Of a stretch of DNA of 64,000 nucleotides, positions 54,129 through 63,136 are shown piece by piece. The stretch's first letter is position 1. Each line of letters begins with the position of its first letter. Made by a program: the position numbers and the translations under genes. The notes below the pieces were generated by a model. That model was given only the letters and a program-made list of their open reading frames with translations, did no database searches and was not told where the DNA came from. Origin of the DNA: Buchananella felis (GTDB taxonomy: Bacteria > Actinomycetota > Actinomycetes > Actinomycetales > Actinomycetaceae); assembly GCF_041380015.1 (NCBI RefSeq), contig NZ_CP159978.1. One strand, given 5' to 3'.

Positions 54129-56704
54129 CGCTCTTCTCCCTTCTTCAGTCCGGCCTGGTCAGGTGTGGCGCTGCCCTCCGGGGCGTCGCCCGCGCTTCTG
54201 GAGACCACGTCGCGGTAGGCCAGGCCGTCGGCCTCCCCGCGCCGGGCCGCAGCTAGCAGTTCGCGGTGGGTGGATACCACCGGAGTGGCCGACGTTCCCG
54301 CCGGCGCCCGCTCCACCCCGGCCTGCGAAACCTCGGCCGGCTCAGAGTCGGCTTGTCCGTTCTCCGCGGCGGCGGCCAGCGCGGTGGCGGGCAGGAAGAT
54401 CACCTGCTCGGCCTGCTCCAGCACCAGGGGAGAGGCGGAGATCACCACGGTGGTGCGCCCGGCACGCTCGGAGCGCAGGGCGGCGGCGATGCGCATCTCG
54501 GTGTGCGCGTCCACGGCGGAAGTGGGCTCCACCAGGATCAGCACCGGGGCGTTGGTGGCCAGGGTGCGGGCCAGGGCTACGCGCTGGCGTTGACCACCGG
54601 AAAGGGAGCGTCCCTTCTCGGTGATCGTGCCGCCCAGGCCGCGCGGCAGGGAGGAGCGCACGTCGTGCGCGTCGGCGGCGGCCAGGGCGTCGTCCAACGC
54701 CGCGTCCACCGGCAGGTGCTCGGGCTGGACGCGGTCGCGCGAGACCTCGCCGCTGTGCTCGGCCTCCCGCTCCACCTCCACCAACTCCGCAGTCTGGTAG
54801 GGGGCGACGTCGGCGAAGCTGGCGTCCAGGTTGGAGCGCAGCGAGCCGGCAAAGAGCTGCGCGGTGGCGTGCGAGTGCACGATCGCCGCACGCACTGCCG
54901 GCAGCGAAAGCTCACGCAGGTCGGTGCCGTTCAGCGTCACCGGCCCCTGGGAGTCATCCAGGCGGGCCAGGCGCGCGGCCAGCGCGGCGCTCGCGGACGG
55001 ATCGGGGCTCACCACCACGGTCAGCTTGCCGGGCTGGATGCGCACCCCGGTGCGGTGATCCACCAGCTCGCCGCCGATGCCCGCCAAGTGGTGTGTCACC
55101 GCGCCCACCCCATTGGGGTTGGCCGTTCCCGCTGCGTGAGGTCCCGCAGCCGGCGCAGGCGCAGGTTCGCCCGTCCCGGCAGCGTGTGCCGTGCCGGTGG
55201 ATCCATCGCGCACGGCGTCGTCGCCCGGGCCAGCCAAGGGGGCGGCTGACTGCGCGGGCGCGGCGGGCGGAACGTCGTCCATCTGGGCGCCCAGCGCGGC
55301 GGTCGGGGCAACGGACATCGCGCTGCGCTCCGCCAGGTTGCCCGCCAGCGGCTCGACCGCCATGATCGCGGCCACGCGCTTAGCGGCCACCCAGCCGCGC
55401 GTGGCGGACCGGACGAACTGAGAGGTCTGCTGCAGCGGGAAGGCAAGGTAGACCGTGAAGCCAACGAACGTGATCAGCTGCCCCACCGTCAGCTGCCCGG
55501 CCACCGCCAAGTGGGCGGCCCGCCAGATCACCAGCGCAGTGAACAAGCCCGGCAGCAGCGTCTGCAACGAAACCAGCAGGGAGAACGGGGCGGCCACCTT
55601 CACGCCAGCCTGGCGCACCTTCTGCGACTGGGCGCGGTAGCCGGCAGAGAACATCTCCTCGCCGCCAATACCGCGCAGGATCCGCAAACCAGCCACCGTG
55701 TCAGTGGCCAGCGTGGTCAGGTCACCGTCCGCCTTGCGCTGCAACTCCTGGCGGCTCTGCAGCGGCTTGGAGAGCAGCGCCAACACCGCCATCTGCGTGG
55801 GCAGCCCAATCGCCACCAGCAGAGCCAGCTGCGGCGAATCGCGGAACATCAACACCGTCACCAGCACGGCCACCGCGTTGACACCGATCAGGTTCGGGAT
55901 GGCGCTGACGAAATCGGCCAGCCGGTTGACGTCGGAGGAGACCGTGGTGGTGACCTCGCCAGCCGTCTGCTCGCGGGCCGTGGCCGGGCCCACGTTGGCC
56001 ACGTGGTGACCCACCGAACGGGAGGCGAGCAGCGAGGTGCGGATCCAGGTAATCACCCAGAAGAACTCCTCCAGGCCACCACCAAACACCGCTGCGGCGA
56101 AGATCAACGCCAGCAGGCCGCCCACCCACGCGAACGTGGGGCCGGCAAAACCGTAGGCCGCCGCCGCGTCAATCGACTTACCCAACGCCACCGAGGTCAA
56201 CGCCGAGGCCGAATGCGAAAGCAGCGCGAAGAACAAGATGGCCAGGATGGTCGGCCAGCTCTGCCGGATCGCGTGCCACACCACCCCGCGCGGCGTGGAT
56301 GGCCACCGCTGAGCCGGTCCGGTGGGCGGCTGGTAGCGCTTCTCGATCCACCTCAAACCGGGGTTGAACCCCAGCGATGGAGCGGCCGGACCGACACGGG
56401 CGGCCCGCTCGGACCGGGCGGCGCGGGCCGCCCCGGCAGCAGCCGCAAGCGGTTCCGCCGGCGGGCGGGGGCCGGCCGAACCTGGCGACCCGGCCGGACT
56501 GGGTGGCGCGGCGGGACTAGGAGGCGCTGCGGCTGCAGCGTCGTCCACTAGGGAATCCCGCTCAGCGGGAAGGGATGAGTCAGTCAATTCAAATGTCGAT
56601 TCTGTGTGAAAGCTGAACCGGGGGACCAAACGGCGCTCACAGAAAACCCCGACCAAAAGCGGGAAAAGTGAAGAAACAACTGCGAGCGCCGGGGCGTAAC
56701 ACAC
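54125..56704 (-). CDS. ABC exporter half-transporter with degenerate Walker A/B and H-loop
   Basis: Up to 859 residues. A low-complexity Ala/Pro N-terminus precedes six helices (about 165-440), an Ala/Pro/Gly linker (about 455-545) and the nucleotide-binding domain. Here LSGGQRQR is intact, but the Walker A position reads VVSPDPSASAAL, Walker B reads LILVEPTSAVD (Asp replaced by Val) and the H-loop His is missing (VVISASP). These losses are exactly complementary to the 578-residue partner. The true start is unclear: the GTG at 56704 is the longest, and a GTG near 56550 (VDDAAAAAPP) is a plausible later one. A leaderless six-codon ORF precedes it at 56748-56768. Two copies of the dispersed motif fall in its linkers. 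Confidence 0.87.
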   Translation of the reverse strand: MCYAPALAVVSSLFPLLVGVFCERRLVPRFSFHTESTFELTDSSLPAERDSLVDDAAAAAPPSPAAPPSPAGSPGSAGPRPPAEPLAAAAGAARAARSERAARVGPAAPSLGFNPGLRWIEKRYQPPTGPAQRWPSTPRGVVWHAIRQSWPTILAILFFALLSHSASALTSVALGKSIDAAAAYGFAGPTFAWVGGLLALIFAAAVFGGGLEEFFWVITWIRTSLLASRSVGHHVANVGPATAREQTAGEVTTTVSSDVNRLADFVSAIPNLIGVNAVAVLVTVLMFRDSPQLALLVAIGLPTQMAVLALLSKPLQSRQELQRKADGDLTTLATDTVAGLRILRGIGGEEMFSAGYRAQSQKVRQAGVKVAAPFSLLVSLQTLLPGLFTALVIWRAAHLAVAGQLTVGQLITFVGFTVYLAFPLQQTSQFVRSATRGWVAAKRVAAIMAVEPLAGNLAERSAMSVAPTAALGAQMDDVPPAAPAQSAAPLAGPGDDAVRDGSTGTAHAAGTGEPAPAPAAGPHAAGTANPNGVGAVTHHLAGIGGELVDHRTGVRIQPGKLTVVVSPDPSASAALAARLARLDDSQGPVTLNGTDLRELSLPAVRAAIVHSHATAQLFAGSLRSNLDASFADVAPYQTAELVEVEREAEHSGEVSRDRVQPEHLPVDAALDDALAAADAHDVRSSLPRGLGGTITEKGRSLSGGQRQRVALARTLATNAPVLILVEPTSAVDAHTEMRIAAALRSERAGRTTVVISASPLVLEQAEQVIFLPATALAAAAENGQADSEPAEVSQAGVERAPAGTSATPVVSTHRELLAAARRGEADGLAYRDVVSRSAGDAPEGSATPDQAGLKKGEER

Positions 56705-56747
56705 CCGGCGAAAAGGTCGGAAAATGACTGGGCCCTAGGGCCGCATC

Positions 56748-56781
56748 TCAGTTATCTCGCAGCATCATGGGCGCTAGCCTA
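56748..56781 (-). promoter_or_regulatory. Leaderless promoter and six-codon upstream ORF before the ABC exporter
   Basis: On the minus strand TAGGCT (56781-56776) is followed by 7 nt and then ATG ATG CTG CGA GAT AAC TGA (56768-56748), a possible leader peptide MMLRDN. The downstream leader has a GGCCCTAGGGCC palindrome (56731-56742) and a CGCCGGG/CCCGGCG hairpin. This layout could support translation-coupled attenuation, as known for some antibiotic-resistance genes. Confidence 0.5.
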
Positions 56782-56893
56782 CACCCGGACTCTGCTTCAC
56801 CGCCCACCGAGATCGGGCCCCGAGTCCCCAAGAAACGCGGAAAGCACCGCCAATCGGGGGCTACGTCACGGCCGGGGCCAGGGCGCGCGCCGC

Positions 56894-56907
56894 TAGACTG
56901 AGCCGCG
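56894..56907 (+). promoter_or_regulatory. Probable leaderless promoter of guaA
   Basis: TAGACT (56894-56899) lies 7 nt before the GTG start of guaA and no ribosome binding site is present. Confidence 0.6.
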
Positions 56908-58496
56908 TGACCAATCCTGTTTCCCCCGCTCCCGGTGCCGAGCGACCCGTTCTAGTTGTCGACTTCGGCGCCCAGTACGCCCAGCTCATCGCGCGCCGCG
57001 TGCGCGAGGCGAGCGTCTACTCAGAGATCGTCCCCCACACCATGCCCGTGGCGGACATGCTGGCCAAGGATCCGGCCGCGATCATCCTGTCCGGCGGGCC
57101 GTCATCCGTGTACGAGGAAGGCGCCCCGTCCATCGACGCCGCAGTTTTCGAGGCCGCCGTTCCAGTACTAGGCATCTGCTACGGCTTCCAGACCATGGCG
57201 CACGCCCTCGGTGGCACCGTCGGGCGCACCGGTACGCGCGAGTACGGCCACACCGACGCCGAGGTCTCCGAGGGATCCTGCCTGTTCTCCGGCACCCCCG
57301 CCGAGCAGGTTGTGTGGATGAGCCACGGCGACGCCGTCCAGGCCGCCCCGGCGGGCTTCACCGTCACCGCCTCCACCAGCCAGACCCCGGTGGCCGCGTT
57401 CGAAAACCGCGAGCGGCGCCTGTTCGGCCTCCAGTGGCACCCCGAGGTGGGCCACTCCAAGTTCGGCCAGGACGCCCTGAAGAACTTCCTCTACGAGGGC
57501 GCCGGCCTGGAGCCGCAGTGGACCCCCGGCAACATCATCGAGGAACAGGTGGCCGCCATCCGCGCCCAGGTGGGCGACGCCCAGGTGATCTGCGCCCTCT
57601 CCGGTGGCGTGGACTCCTCCGTGGCCGCCGCGCTGGTGCACGAGGCAGTGGGCGACCAGCTCACCTGCTTCTTCATCGACCACGGCCTGCTGCGCGCCGG
57701 CGAGCGCGAGCAGGTGGAAGGCGACTACGCCCGCTCCATGGGCATCAAGGTGGTCACCGTCGACGAGTCCGAGCGCTTCCTCACCGCGCTGGCGGGCGTG
57801 AAGGACCCCGAGACCAAGCGCAAGATCATCGGCCGCGAGTTCATCCGCTCCTTCGAGGCAGCCCAGCGCCGCCTGATCGAGGAGATCGGCGCCGAGGGCG
57901 GCGAGGTGAAGTTCCTGGTGCAGGGCACCCTCTACCCGGACGTGGTGGAGTCCGGCGGCGGTGAGGGCGCCGCGAACATCAAGAGCCACCACAACGTGGG
58001 CGGCCTGCCGGAGGACATGACCTTCGAGCTAGTCGAGCCGCTGCGCACCCTGTTCAAGGACGAGGTGCGCGCCGTGGGCCGCGAACTAGGCCTGCCCGAC
58101 TACCTGGTCAACCGTCAGCCCTTCCCCGGCCCCGGCCTGGGCATCCGCATCGTCGGCGAGGTGACGCGGGAGAACCTGGCCACGCTGCGCGCCGCCGACC
58201 TGATTGTGCGCGAGGAGCTCACCGCCGCCGGCCTGGACCTGGAGATCTGGCAGTGCCCCGTGGTGCTGCTGGCCGACGTTCGCTCCGTCGGCGTGCAGGG
58301 AGACGGCCGCACCTACGGCCACCCGATCGTGCTGCGCCCCGTCTCCAGCGAGGACGCCATGACCGCCGACTGGACGCGCCTGCCCTACGACGTGCTGGCC
58401 CGCATCTCCAACCGGATCACCAACTCCGTTGCCGAGGTCAACCGGGTGGTGCTCGACTGCACCTCCAAGCCGCCGGGGACCATCGAGTGGGAGTGA
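56907..58496 (+). CDS. guaA: GMP synthase (glutamine-hydrolysing)
   Basis: 529 residues. GuaA converts XMP to GMP using glutamine and ATP. The class I amidotransferase domain has VLGICYGFQTM (catalytic Cys91) and LQWHPEVGHS (His, Glu). The ATP-pyrophosphatase motif SGGVDSSVAA and the dimerisation domain ending KPPGTIEWE follow. The GTG start is probably leaderless. It is the next step after guaB (37495) but forms a separate unit. A terminator follows. Confidence 0.98.
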   Translation: MTNPVSPAPGAERPVLVVDFGAQYAQLIARRVREASVYSEIVPHTMPVADMLAKDPAAIILSGGPSSVYEEGAPSIDAAVFEAAVPVLGICYGFQTMAHALGGTVGRTGTREYGHTDAEVSEGSCLFSGTPAEQVVWMSHGDAVQAAPAGFTVTASTSQTPVAAFENRERRLFGLQWHPEVGHSKFGQDALKNFLYEGAGLEPQWTPGNIIEEQVAAIRAQVGDAQVICALSGGVDSSVAAALVHEAVGDQLTCFFIDHGLLRAGEREQVEGDYARSMGIKVVTVDESERFLTALAGVKDPETKRKIIGREFIRSFEAAQRRLIEEIGAEGGEVKFLVQGTLYPDVVESGGGEGAANIKSHHNVGGLPEDMTFELVEPLRTLFKDEVRAVGRELGLPDYLVNRQPFPGPGLGIRIVGEVTRENLATLRAADLIVREELTAAGLDLEIWQCPVVLLADVRSVGVQGDGRTYGHPIVLRPVSSEDAMTADWTRLPYDVLARISNRITNSVAEVNRVVLDCTSKPPGTIEWE

Positions 58497-58517
58497 CCCG
58501 CAGCTAGGCGGGGAGAG

Positions 58518-58557
58518 GAGTGGGTGAGCGTCCCGACGGGCGCTCACCCACTCGTTT
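58518..58557 (+). terminator. Terminator after guaA
   Basis: GAGTGGGTGAGCG (58518-58530) pairs perfectly with CGCTCACCCACTC (58541-58553), followed by GTTTG. Confidence 0.88.
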
Positions 58558-58661
58558 GTCCGGGGTTGGTGTGTGGAACTGGTTGTGGGTTGGGGCTGGT
58601 GTGGTTAGGGTTTTTGCGTTGGTGAGCGTGGGTGCTCTAGTACACGGAAGGGTGCAAGGTA

Positions 58662-58961
58662 ATGGCTAACGCGTACGGCTACACGCCAGAAGAGATGCGT
58701 CGCATCGGCAGCCAGCTGGTCTCCATCAAGGCCGAGATCGACGGCAAGGTGCAAGAAGCCCTGGCCGCTGTTAACGGCCTGATCGGTTCTGGTTTCACCA
58801 CCCAGGCCGCTTCTGGCGCCTACTCCGAGCAGTTCGAAAAGCTCTCTACCGGCCTAAAGCAGGTCAACGAGAGCATGGAGCCCTTGGGTAACTTCCTGAC
58901 CCAGTACGCCAACGCGGTGGTGGACATGGACACCCAGATGAGCTCTTCCCTGCGGGGCTGA
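58662..58961 (+). CDS. WXG100/ESAT-6-like small protein
   Basis: 99 residues, predicted as a two-helix hairpin: helix one about 8-42, turn GSGFTTQ (the usual Trp-x-Gly is IGSGF here), helix two about 50-90. The size and the pattern AYSEQFEKLSTGLKQVNESMEPLGNFL fit the WXG100 family of type VII secretion substrates, which form dimers. No EccC/EssC ATPase is nearby, so the secretion machine is elsewhere. AAGG lies before the ATG. It is paired with the next small gene. Confidence 0.75.
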   Translation: MANAYGYTPEEMRRIGSQLVSIKAEIDGKVQEALAAVNGLIGSGFTTQAASGAYSEQFEKLSTGLKQVNESMEPLGNFLTQYANAVVDMDTQMSSSLRG

Positions 58962-59054
58962 CCCCGTTATGGCTCTAGCGGCCCCGGTGGGTGCGCGCGT
59001 GTTAATGCCTACCCACCGGGGCCGGCCTAGTACGAGGCAACAAGAACAGGGGGG

Positions 59055-59411
59055 ATGGTTTTGCAGTCCATCAGGGTTGATGTTGGCGCACTAGGCACGA
59101 TCGGGGCCTCGGCCAAGACGATCGCTTCGGAGTTTGAGAGCGCCAACACGAACTCCAACACCATTGCCGCCGCGGTGGGGCACGGGGCTTTGAGTGAGAC
59201 CGTGCGGGGTTTTGCCCATGACTGGGACGACAAGCGCCAAAAGTTCATCGACGCCCTCAAAGCCTTCTCCGACGCCTCCCTGGCCGTGGCCGATGCGTGG
59301 ATCAAGTTCGACCAAGACGGCGCCAACACCCTAAACGGCCAAACCCCCACCGGGGCCGGTGGTGGGGCTGGTGCCACTGGCGGTACGCGCCAAACAGCCG
59401 CAATCGCCTAA
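59055..59411 (+). CDS. Second WXG100-like small helical protein
   Basis: 118 residues. Two helices (about 8-40 and 50-90) surround GHGALSETVRGFAHDWDDKRQ, followed by a Gly/Thr-rich flexible tail. This resembles the actinobacterial ESX-type partner proteins. GGGG precedes the ATG. 93 bp separate it from the first WXG100-like gene, so the two are likely cotranscribed and may heterodimerise. Confidence 0.68.
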   Translation: MVLQSIRVDVGALGTIGASAKTIASEFESANTNSNTIAAAVGHGALSETVRGFAHDWDDKRQKFIDALKAFSDASLAVADAWIKFDQDGANTLNGQTPTGAGGGAGATGGTRQTAAIA

Positions 59412-59645
59412 AGCCCTCACCGGCCTGGCGTCGTGAGCGGCCAGATGTAACAGGCCCAGTCACGGGCCCGCGCCGGTGGCGCCCTGCTCGGGGTACTCGT
59501 TCTTCAATTGGTCCGAGGCGCGCACGGGTCCGCGTCGGTGGCGGCCCGCTCTGGCGCCCTGGTCGGGCGTCCGGCCTGGTTTGTGTTAGACCGATCGCAC
59601 CGGTGGGCAGGGTGGGAACTGTCCCTCCCGGGCGCTTGGGGTGGT

Positions 59646-59963
59646 GTTGCGCAAACGGTTGAGGGGTTAGTCGACCTGTTGAGCTTTTACCGCAGCTCTT
59701 GCGGGTTTGGTGCACCGATTGAGGGGTTACCCCCTCGGGTAGCCCATCGAGAGGTGCACTAAGCCCACGACCGGTAGGCCAACCCTACGAGAGGTGCATT
59801 AAGCCCTCGATCGCTCGCGCACGCCAGCACATCCGGCAAGCACCGGCGCCCATCCCAGTCCCCCAAGCTCGCAAATGCTGCAACGGGGTACATACGACCG
59901 ACCGGTGCCACGCCCCCGATCGGTCACACGTACCCCGAACTCACTCTTGTACGCTCGGGGGCA
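59646..59963 (-). repeat. Dispersed compound intergenic repeat, inverted copy
   Basis: The reverse complement of the element at 400-720: the palindromic part is at 59861-59963 and the GTGCACC part at about 59646-59825, ending at the same GTTTGCGCAAC. The arms GGGGTACATACGACCG and CGGTCACACGTACCCC are kept with changes, some compensating. 59412-59645 shows no gene. Confidence 0.8.
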
Positions 59964-60064
59964 ACCCGTCGCCCTCGCGGCAGCTCGGTCCCCCCTCGGC
60001 GCCACCATCCCTAAGCGCCACCACGTGGGCCAGACCGAACGGTGAACCGCGCACCACCGCCCGT

Positions 60065-60268
60065 CCCCCAAGCTCGCAAATGCTGCAACGGGGTACATAC
60101 GACCGACCGGTGCCACGCCCCCGATCGGTCGCACGTACCCCGAACTCACTCTTGTACGCTCGGGGGCAACCCGTCGCCCTCGCGGCAGCTCGGCCCCCCT
60201 CGGCACCACCATCCCGAAGTGCCACCATGTGGGCCAGGCCGAACGGTGAACCGCGCGCCACCGCCCCG
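60065..60268 (-). repeat. Tandem second copy of the palindromic part and its flank
   Basis: About 204 bp repeat 59861-60064: the palindromic part at 60065-60167 and then the same GC-rich flank (CAACCCGTCGCCCTCGCGGC...). The copies differ by scattered substitutions. Confidence 0.8.
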
Positions 60269-60334
60269 GACGCCACCGCCCCGGACGGCACCGGGACCCA
60301 GGCAGCTGCCGGCGGCGGCAGAAATGGAGAGGCC

Positions 60335-60781
60335 ATGAAGGTTATCGAGTTCGGCAGGTCCAACGACGGCGAGTGGCTCAGCTACGTCTTCCAGACCACG
60401 TGGCCGTACGGCTGGGAGTTTGTGCTGGAGGCCTGCCAGGTGCTGATTGACCGGGACTTGGTGCGGGCCGACCGTCTTTTCTACGGTCGAATGGATGAGC
60501 GCGGCCCCGACCACTCGGCAGAGCTGGAGGCCGTCAACGGGCAGATTCGCGCGACGGGCGCCGCGCAGGAGTCTGCCTTCCTCATCCTGGGCGGGTACAG
60601 CCGGCTCATGCAGTGCCCCCTCAGCCTCCAGTTCAACAACCAGACCGACGTGCTGATGCTGACCACTTACGTGGAGGAGATCCCAGAGGAGGTGCGGGAA
60701 AGACCGGATGCCTTCACCACCTACGTGTCTTCTATCGAGCTGAACGCCTACATCTCCATGACCCGCAAGGGGTTGATCTAG
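60335..60781 (+). CDS. Hypothetical cytoplasmic protein, possible immunity-type
   Basis: 148 residues, acidic, no signal or helix for membranes. It begins MKVIEFGRSNDGEWLSYVF, has a Trp/Tyr-rich stretch TTWPYGWEFVLEA and ends ELNAYISMTRKGLI. No family recognised. ATG 60335 has GGAGAGG (60326-60332). Small acidic proteins near WXG100 genes are sometimes immunity proteins, but no toxin is seen here, so this is only a suggestion. It is convergent with the ABC-2 permease, 3 bp away. Confidence 0.65.
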   Translation: MKVIEFGRSNDGEWLSYVFQTTWPYGWEFVLEACQVLIDRDLVRADRLFYGRMDERGPDHSAELEAVNGQIRATGAAQESAFLILGGYSRLMQCPLSLQFNNQTDVLMLTTYVEEIPEEVRERPDAFTTYVSSIELNAYISMTRKGLI

Positions 60782-60784
60782 GGC

Positions 60785-62002
60785 TCACAGCTCGACGCGG
60801 GCGCGCGAGCGTCCCACCGCCAACCCCACGGAAGCGATGGCGACCGCGAAGAGCATGGCGATGCCGACGTACCCGTACAGGGGGGCCAGGGCTGAGGCGG
60901 TGGCGGTGGTTGAGTTGGTCGCTTCTGTCACCGCCAGGGTGGCCCAGTAGGTGGGGGTGAAGTGAGCCAGTACCACGACGCTTGGGGGCAGCATCTCCAT
61001 GGCTAGCCAGGCGCCGGAGGTGAAGGAGAGGATCAGGCCGAACAGGTTTCCAAACAGGTTGGCGCCGTTTTCGCTGGCCCCGGCCTGCCCCACCAGGTAG
61101 CCGACGGCCACGCCCACCATCGTGGTGGCGAACATGCTCGCCGCGATCACCCCTACTTGTGGGAGGGCTTGGGCGCTCAAGCTGCGGCCGAACACCGCTA
61201 GCCCGAGCCCGAGCAGCCACAGCCACGCCACCAGTCCGATGAGGAAGCAGGCGCCCAGTAGTCCGGCCCCGCGTGAGAGGGAGGTGCTGGGGGAGGCCAG
61301 CAGCCGCGACCGCATGGCCGCCCGGTTCATGGTGAGCATTATGGTTGCCACCATCACGACGGTGAAGGTGAACAGCGGGTAGGTGGAGAACCGCGCGTAG
61401 GTCTCAAAGGTGAGTGGGATGGAGTCGGTGCGGCCGGGCAGGAGCGTGGTGCTCGCCTGGGCGGCGCTGCTTTGGGCAGCCAGTTCCATCGCCTGTTCGG
61501 GCCCGCTTGCCACCGTGGCCAGGTAGCCGCGCGTCTGATTCAGGAAGGTCTCCACCCTGGCGCGGCTCAGGCCCGCCGCTGCGGAGTACGGGGCCTGGTA
61601 AATCTCTAGCGGGGTGGCCGACGTCGCCCGCGCGGCCGCCTCGGTGAGGGAGGCGCCCTTTTGCGGCACCGAGGCAAGGAAGTCTGCCCCGAATCCGTGC
61701 GGTACCACGATCAGGAGGTCTAGGCGGTCCTTGGCCATGGCGTCTTGCCATTCCTGGCGGGAGTCGGCCAGTGTCACCGGGGTGGCCACGGTGGCTACGA
61801 ACCGGGCCAGGCCGTGGGAGAGCTGGGAGGAGTCGCGGTCCACCACCGCGACGCGGGCCCCGACCTGCTTGAGCTGGTCGGAGTCGTGGCCGGCCAGCGG
61901 CGCGGCGGTGAGGACGCCCATCAGGCTGAGCAGGAACAGGTAGGCCAGCACGTAGCCCCAGCGGCGCTGTGCCACCAGCAGCGCGGTCCTAAATGTTGAC
62001 AT
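60785..62002 (-). CDS. ABC-2 type export permease (second)
   Basis: 405 residues. One N-terminal helix (about 18-38), a large extracytoplasmic domain (about 40-210) and five or six C-terminal helices form the ABC-2 permease layout of YhgE/YadH-like exporters. It overlaps the previous permease gene by 14 nt, so both are made together with the ATPase at 63137. Drug or lipid export is likely; substrate unknown. A copy of the dispersed motif lies within the extracytoplasmic domain (61612-61632). Confidence 0.85.
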   Translation of the reverse strand: MSTFRTALLVAQRRWGYVLAYLFLLSLMGVLTAAPLAGHDSDQLKQVGARVAVVDRDSSQLSHGLARFVATVATPVTLADSRQEWQDAMAKDRLDLLIVVPHGFGADFLASVPQKGASLTEAAARATSATPLEIYQAPYSAAAGLSRARVETFLNQTRGYLATVASGPEQAMELAAQSSAAQASTTLLPGRTDSIPLTFETYARFSTYPLFTFTVVMVATIMLTMNRAAMRSRLLASPSTSLSRGAGLLGACFLIGLVAWLWLLGLGLAVFGRSLSAQALPQVGVIAASMFATTMVGVAVGYLVGQAGASENGANLFGNLFGLILSFTSGAWLAMEMLPPSVVVLAHFTPTYWATLAVTEATNSTTATASALAPLYGYVGIAMLFAVAIASVGLAVGRSRARVEL

Positions 62003-63134
62003 GGCTCATCCTCCGCATCCGAATCACGGCCACAGTCATGAAAACCGTGGTCATTGCCGCCAGCGCTGCACACCCGTACGCGAACGGGGCTAGGGAGTCG
62101 TAGTAGAGCAGCGAGTAGAAGGTGTGGCTGGACTGCCACAGCGGGTTGAGTTGGGCCAGCCACGGCAGGTTGACCTCCACCCAGTCGGCCAGGCGCATGG
62201 AGCCGTCTCCGTACAGGCCGGTGAACAGCGAGAGTAGGGAGACCAGGCCGGAGACCATCCCGGACTCGAGCTTGCGCACCGTGCCCAGCGCGGCCCCGGC
62301 GCCGCACGCCATCAGCGAGGTCAGGGAGATGGCAACCACCGCCAGGAGCGGGTGGGCCCCGAAGTTAACCCCCACTACGCCCACCATGTAGGCGTAGGTG
62401 ATGAGCTGGCTGGCCAGGATCACCAGCCAGGAGGCCCCTAGCACGCCTGCGGCCACCCGCCAGCGCGGAACCCCGGCCAGGGTGCGGCGGGCGCCCAACG
62501 GCCCGGCCGTCGCGCTCGCGGCCCGCACCGCGATCATCGACAGGCTGGTGCCCATGCCCGCGCTCATGGCGAGCAGGGCGAAGTAGTAGCGCGCCATGGG
62601 GCTGGCCTCGGTCTGGGTGAGCTGGGTGGCCTTGGTCAGTGCCGCTCGCGCCTGGAGCACACCGAGGTCCTGGGGCGTGCCACTGTGGGAGAGCACTAGC
62701 TGCGTCTGTTGCGCGCCCTGCGCGTAGGAGTCCAGCACGGAGCGCAGCGCCAGCGAAGTGCTGTGCGCGTTTCCCGCCCTGGACAGCAGCAGGCGCGGGG
62801 AGCCCTGCTCGACCACCAGGTAGCCCAGCACCTGCCCGGATTCGGCGGCCTGGCGTGCCTGCTCCGGGGTGTCAAAGCGTGTCACCTGCGCAAAGTGGAA
62901 GCTGGAGGACGGAGCGGCCAGCCCTGAGACCACGGCGTCCAGGCCGGGGGCGGCCGCGTAGGCAGCGTCGTCCACCACGCCAATCGGCATGGGCTCCAGC
63001 GCGTCCTTGGACTCCAGCTTGCCGAACATCAGCATGAACATGGTGGAAAGCACCAGGGGGAAAACCAGCGACCACGCCATCACGCCACGGTCGCGCAGCA
63101 GGTGGCGCAGCTGGTGGGAGAACACGGCGCCCAT
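61989..63134 (-). CDS. ABC-2 type export permease (first)
   Basis: 381 residues from ATG 63134, with the same layout as its neighbour: one N-terminal helix (LVFPLVLSTMFMLMF), a large outer domain (VGVVDDAAYAAAPG...) and C-terminal helices. A GTG at 63140, overlapping the ATPase stop, is an alternative start. The two unlike permeases probably form a heterodimer with the ATPase. Confidence 0.86.
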   Translation of the reverse strand: MGAVFSHQLRHLLRDRGVMAWSLVFPLVLSTMFMLMFGKLESKDALEPMPIGVVDDAAYAAAPGLDAVVSGLAAPSSSFHFAQVTRFDTPEQARQAAESGQVLGYLVVEQGSPRLLLSRAGNAHSTSLALRSVLDSYAQGAQQTQLVLSHSGTPQDLGVLQARAALTKATQLTQTEASPMARYYFALLAMSAGMGTSLSMIAVRAASATAGPLGARRTLAGVPRWRVAAGVLGASWLVILASQLITYAYMVGVVGVNFGAHPLLAVVAISLTSLMACGAGAALGTVRKLESGMVSGLVSLLSLFTGLYGDGSMRLADWVEVNLPWLAQLNPLWQSSHTFYSLLYYDSLAPFAYGCAALAAMTTVFMTVAVIRMRRMSHVNI

Positions 63135-63136
63135 GA

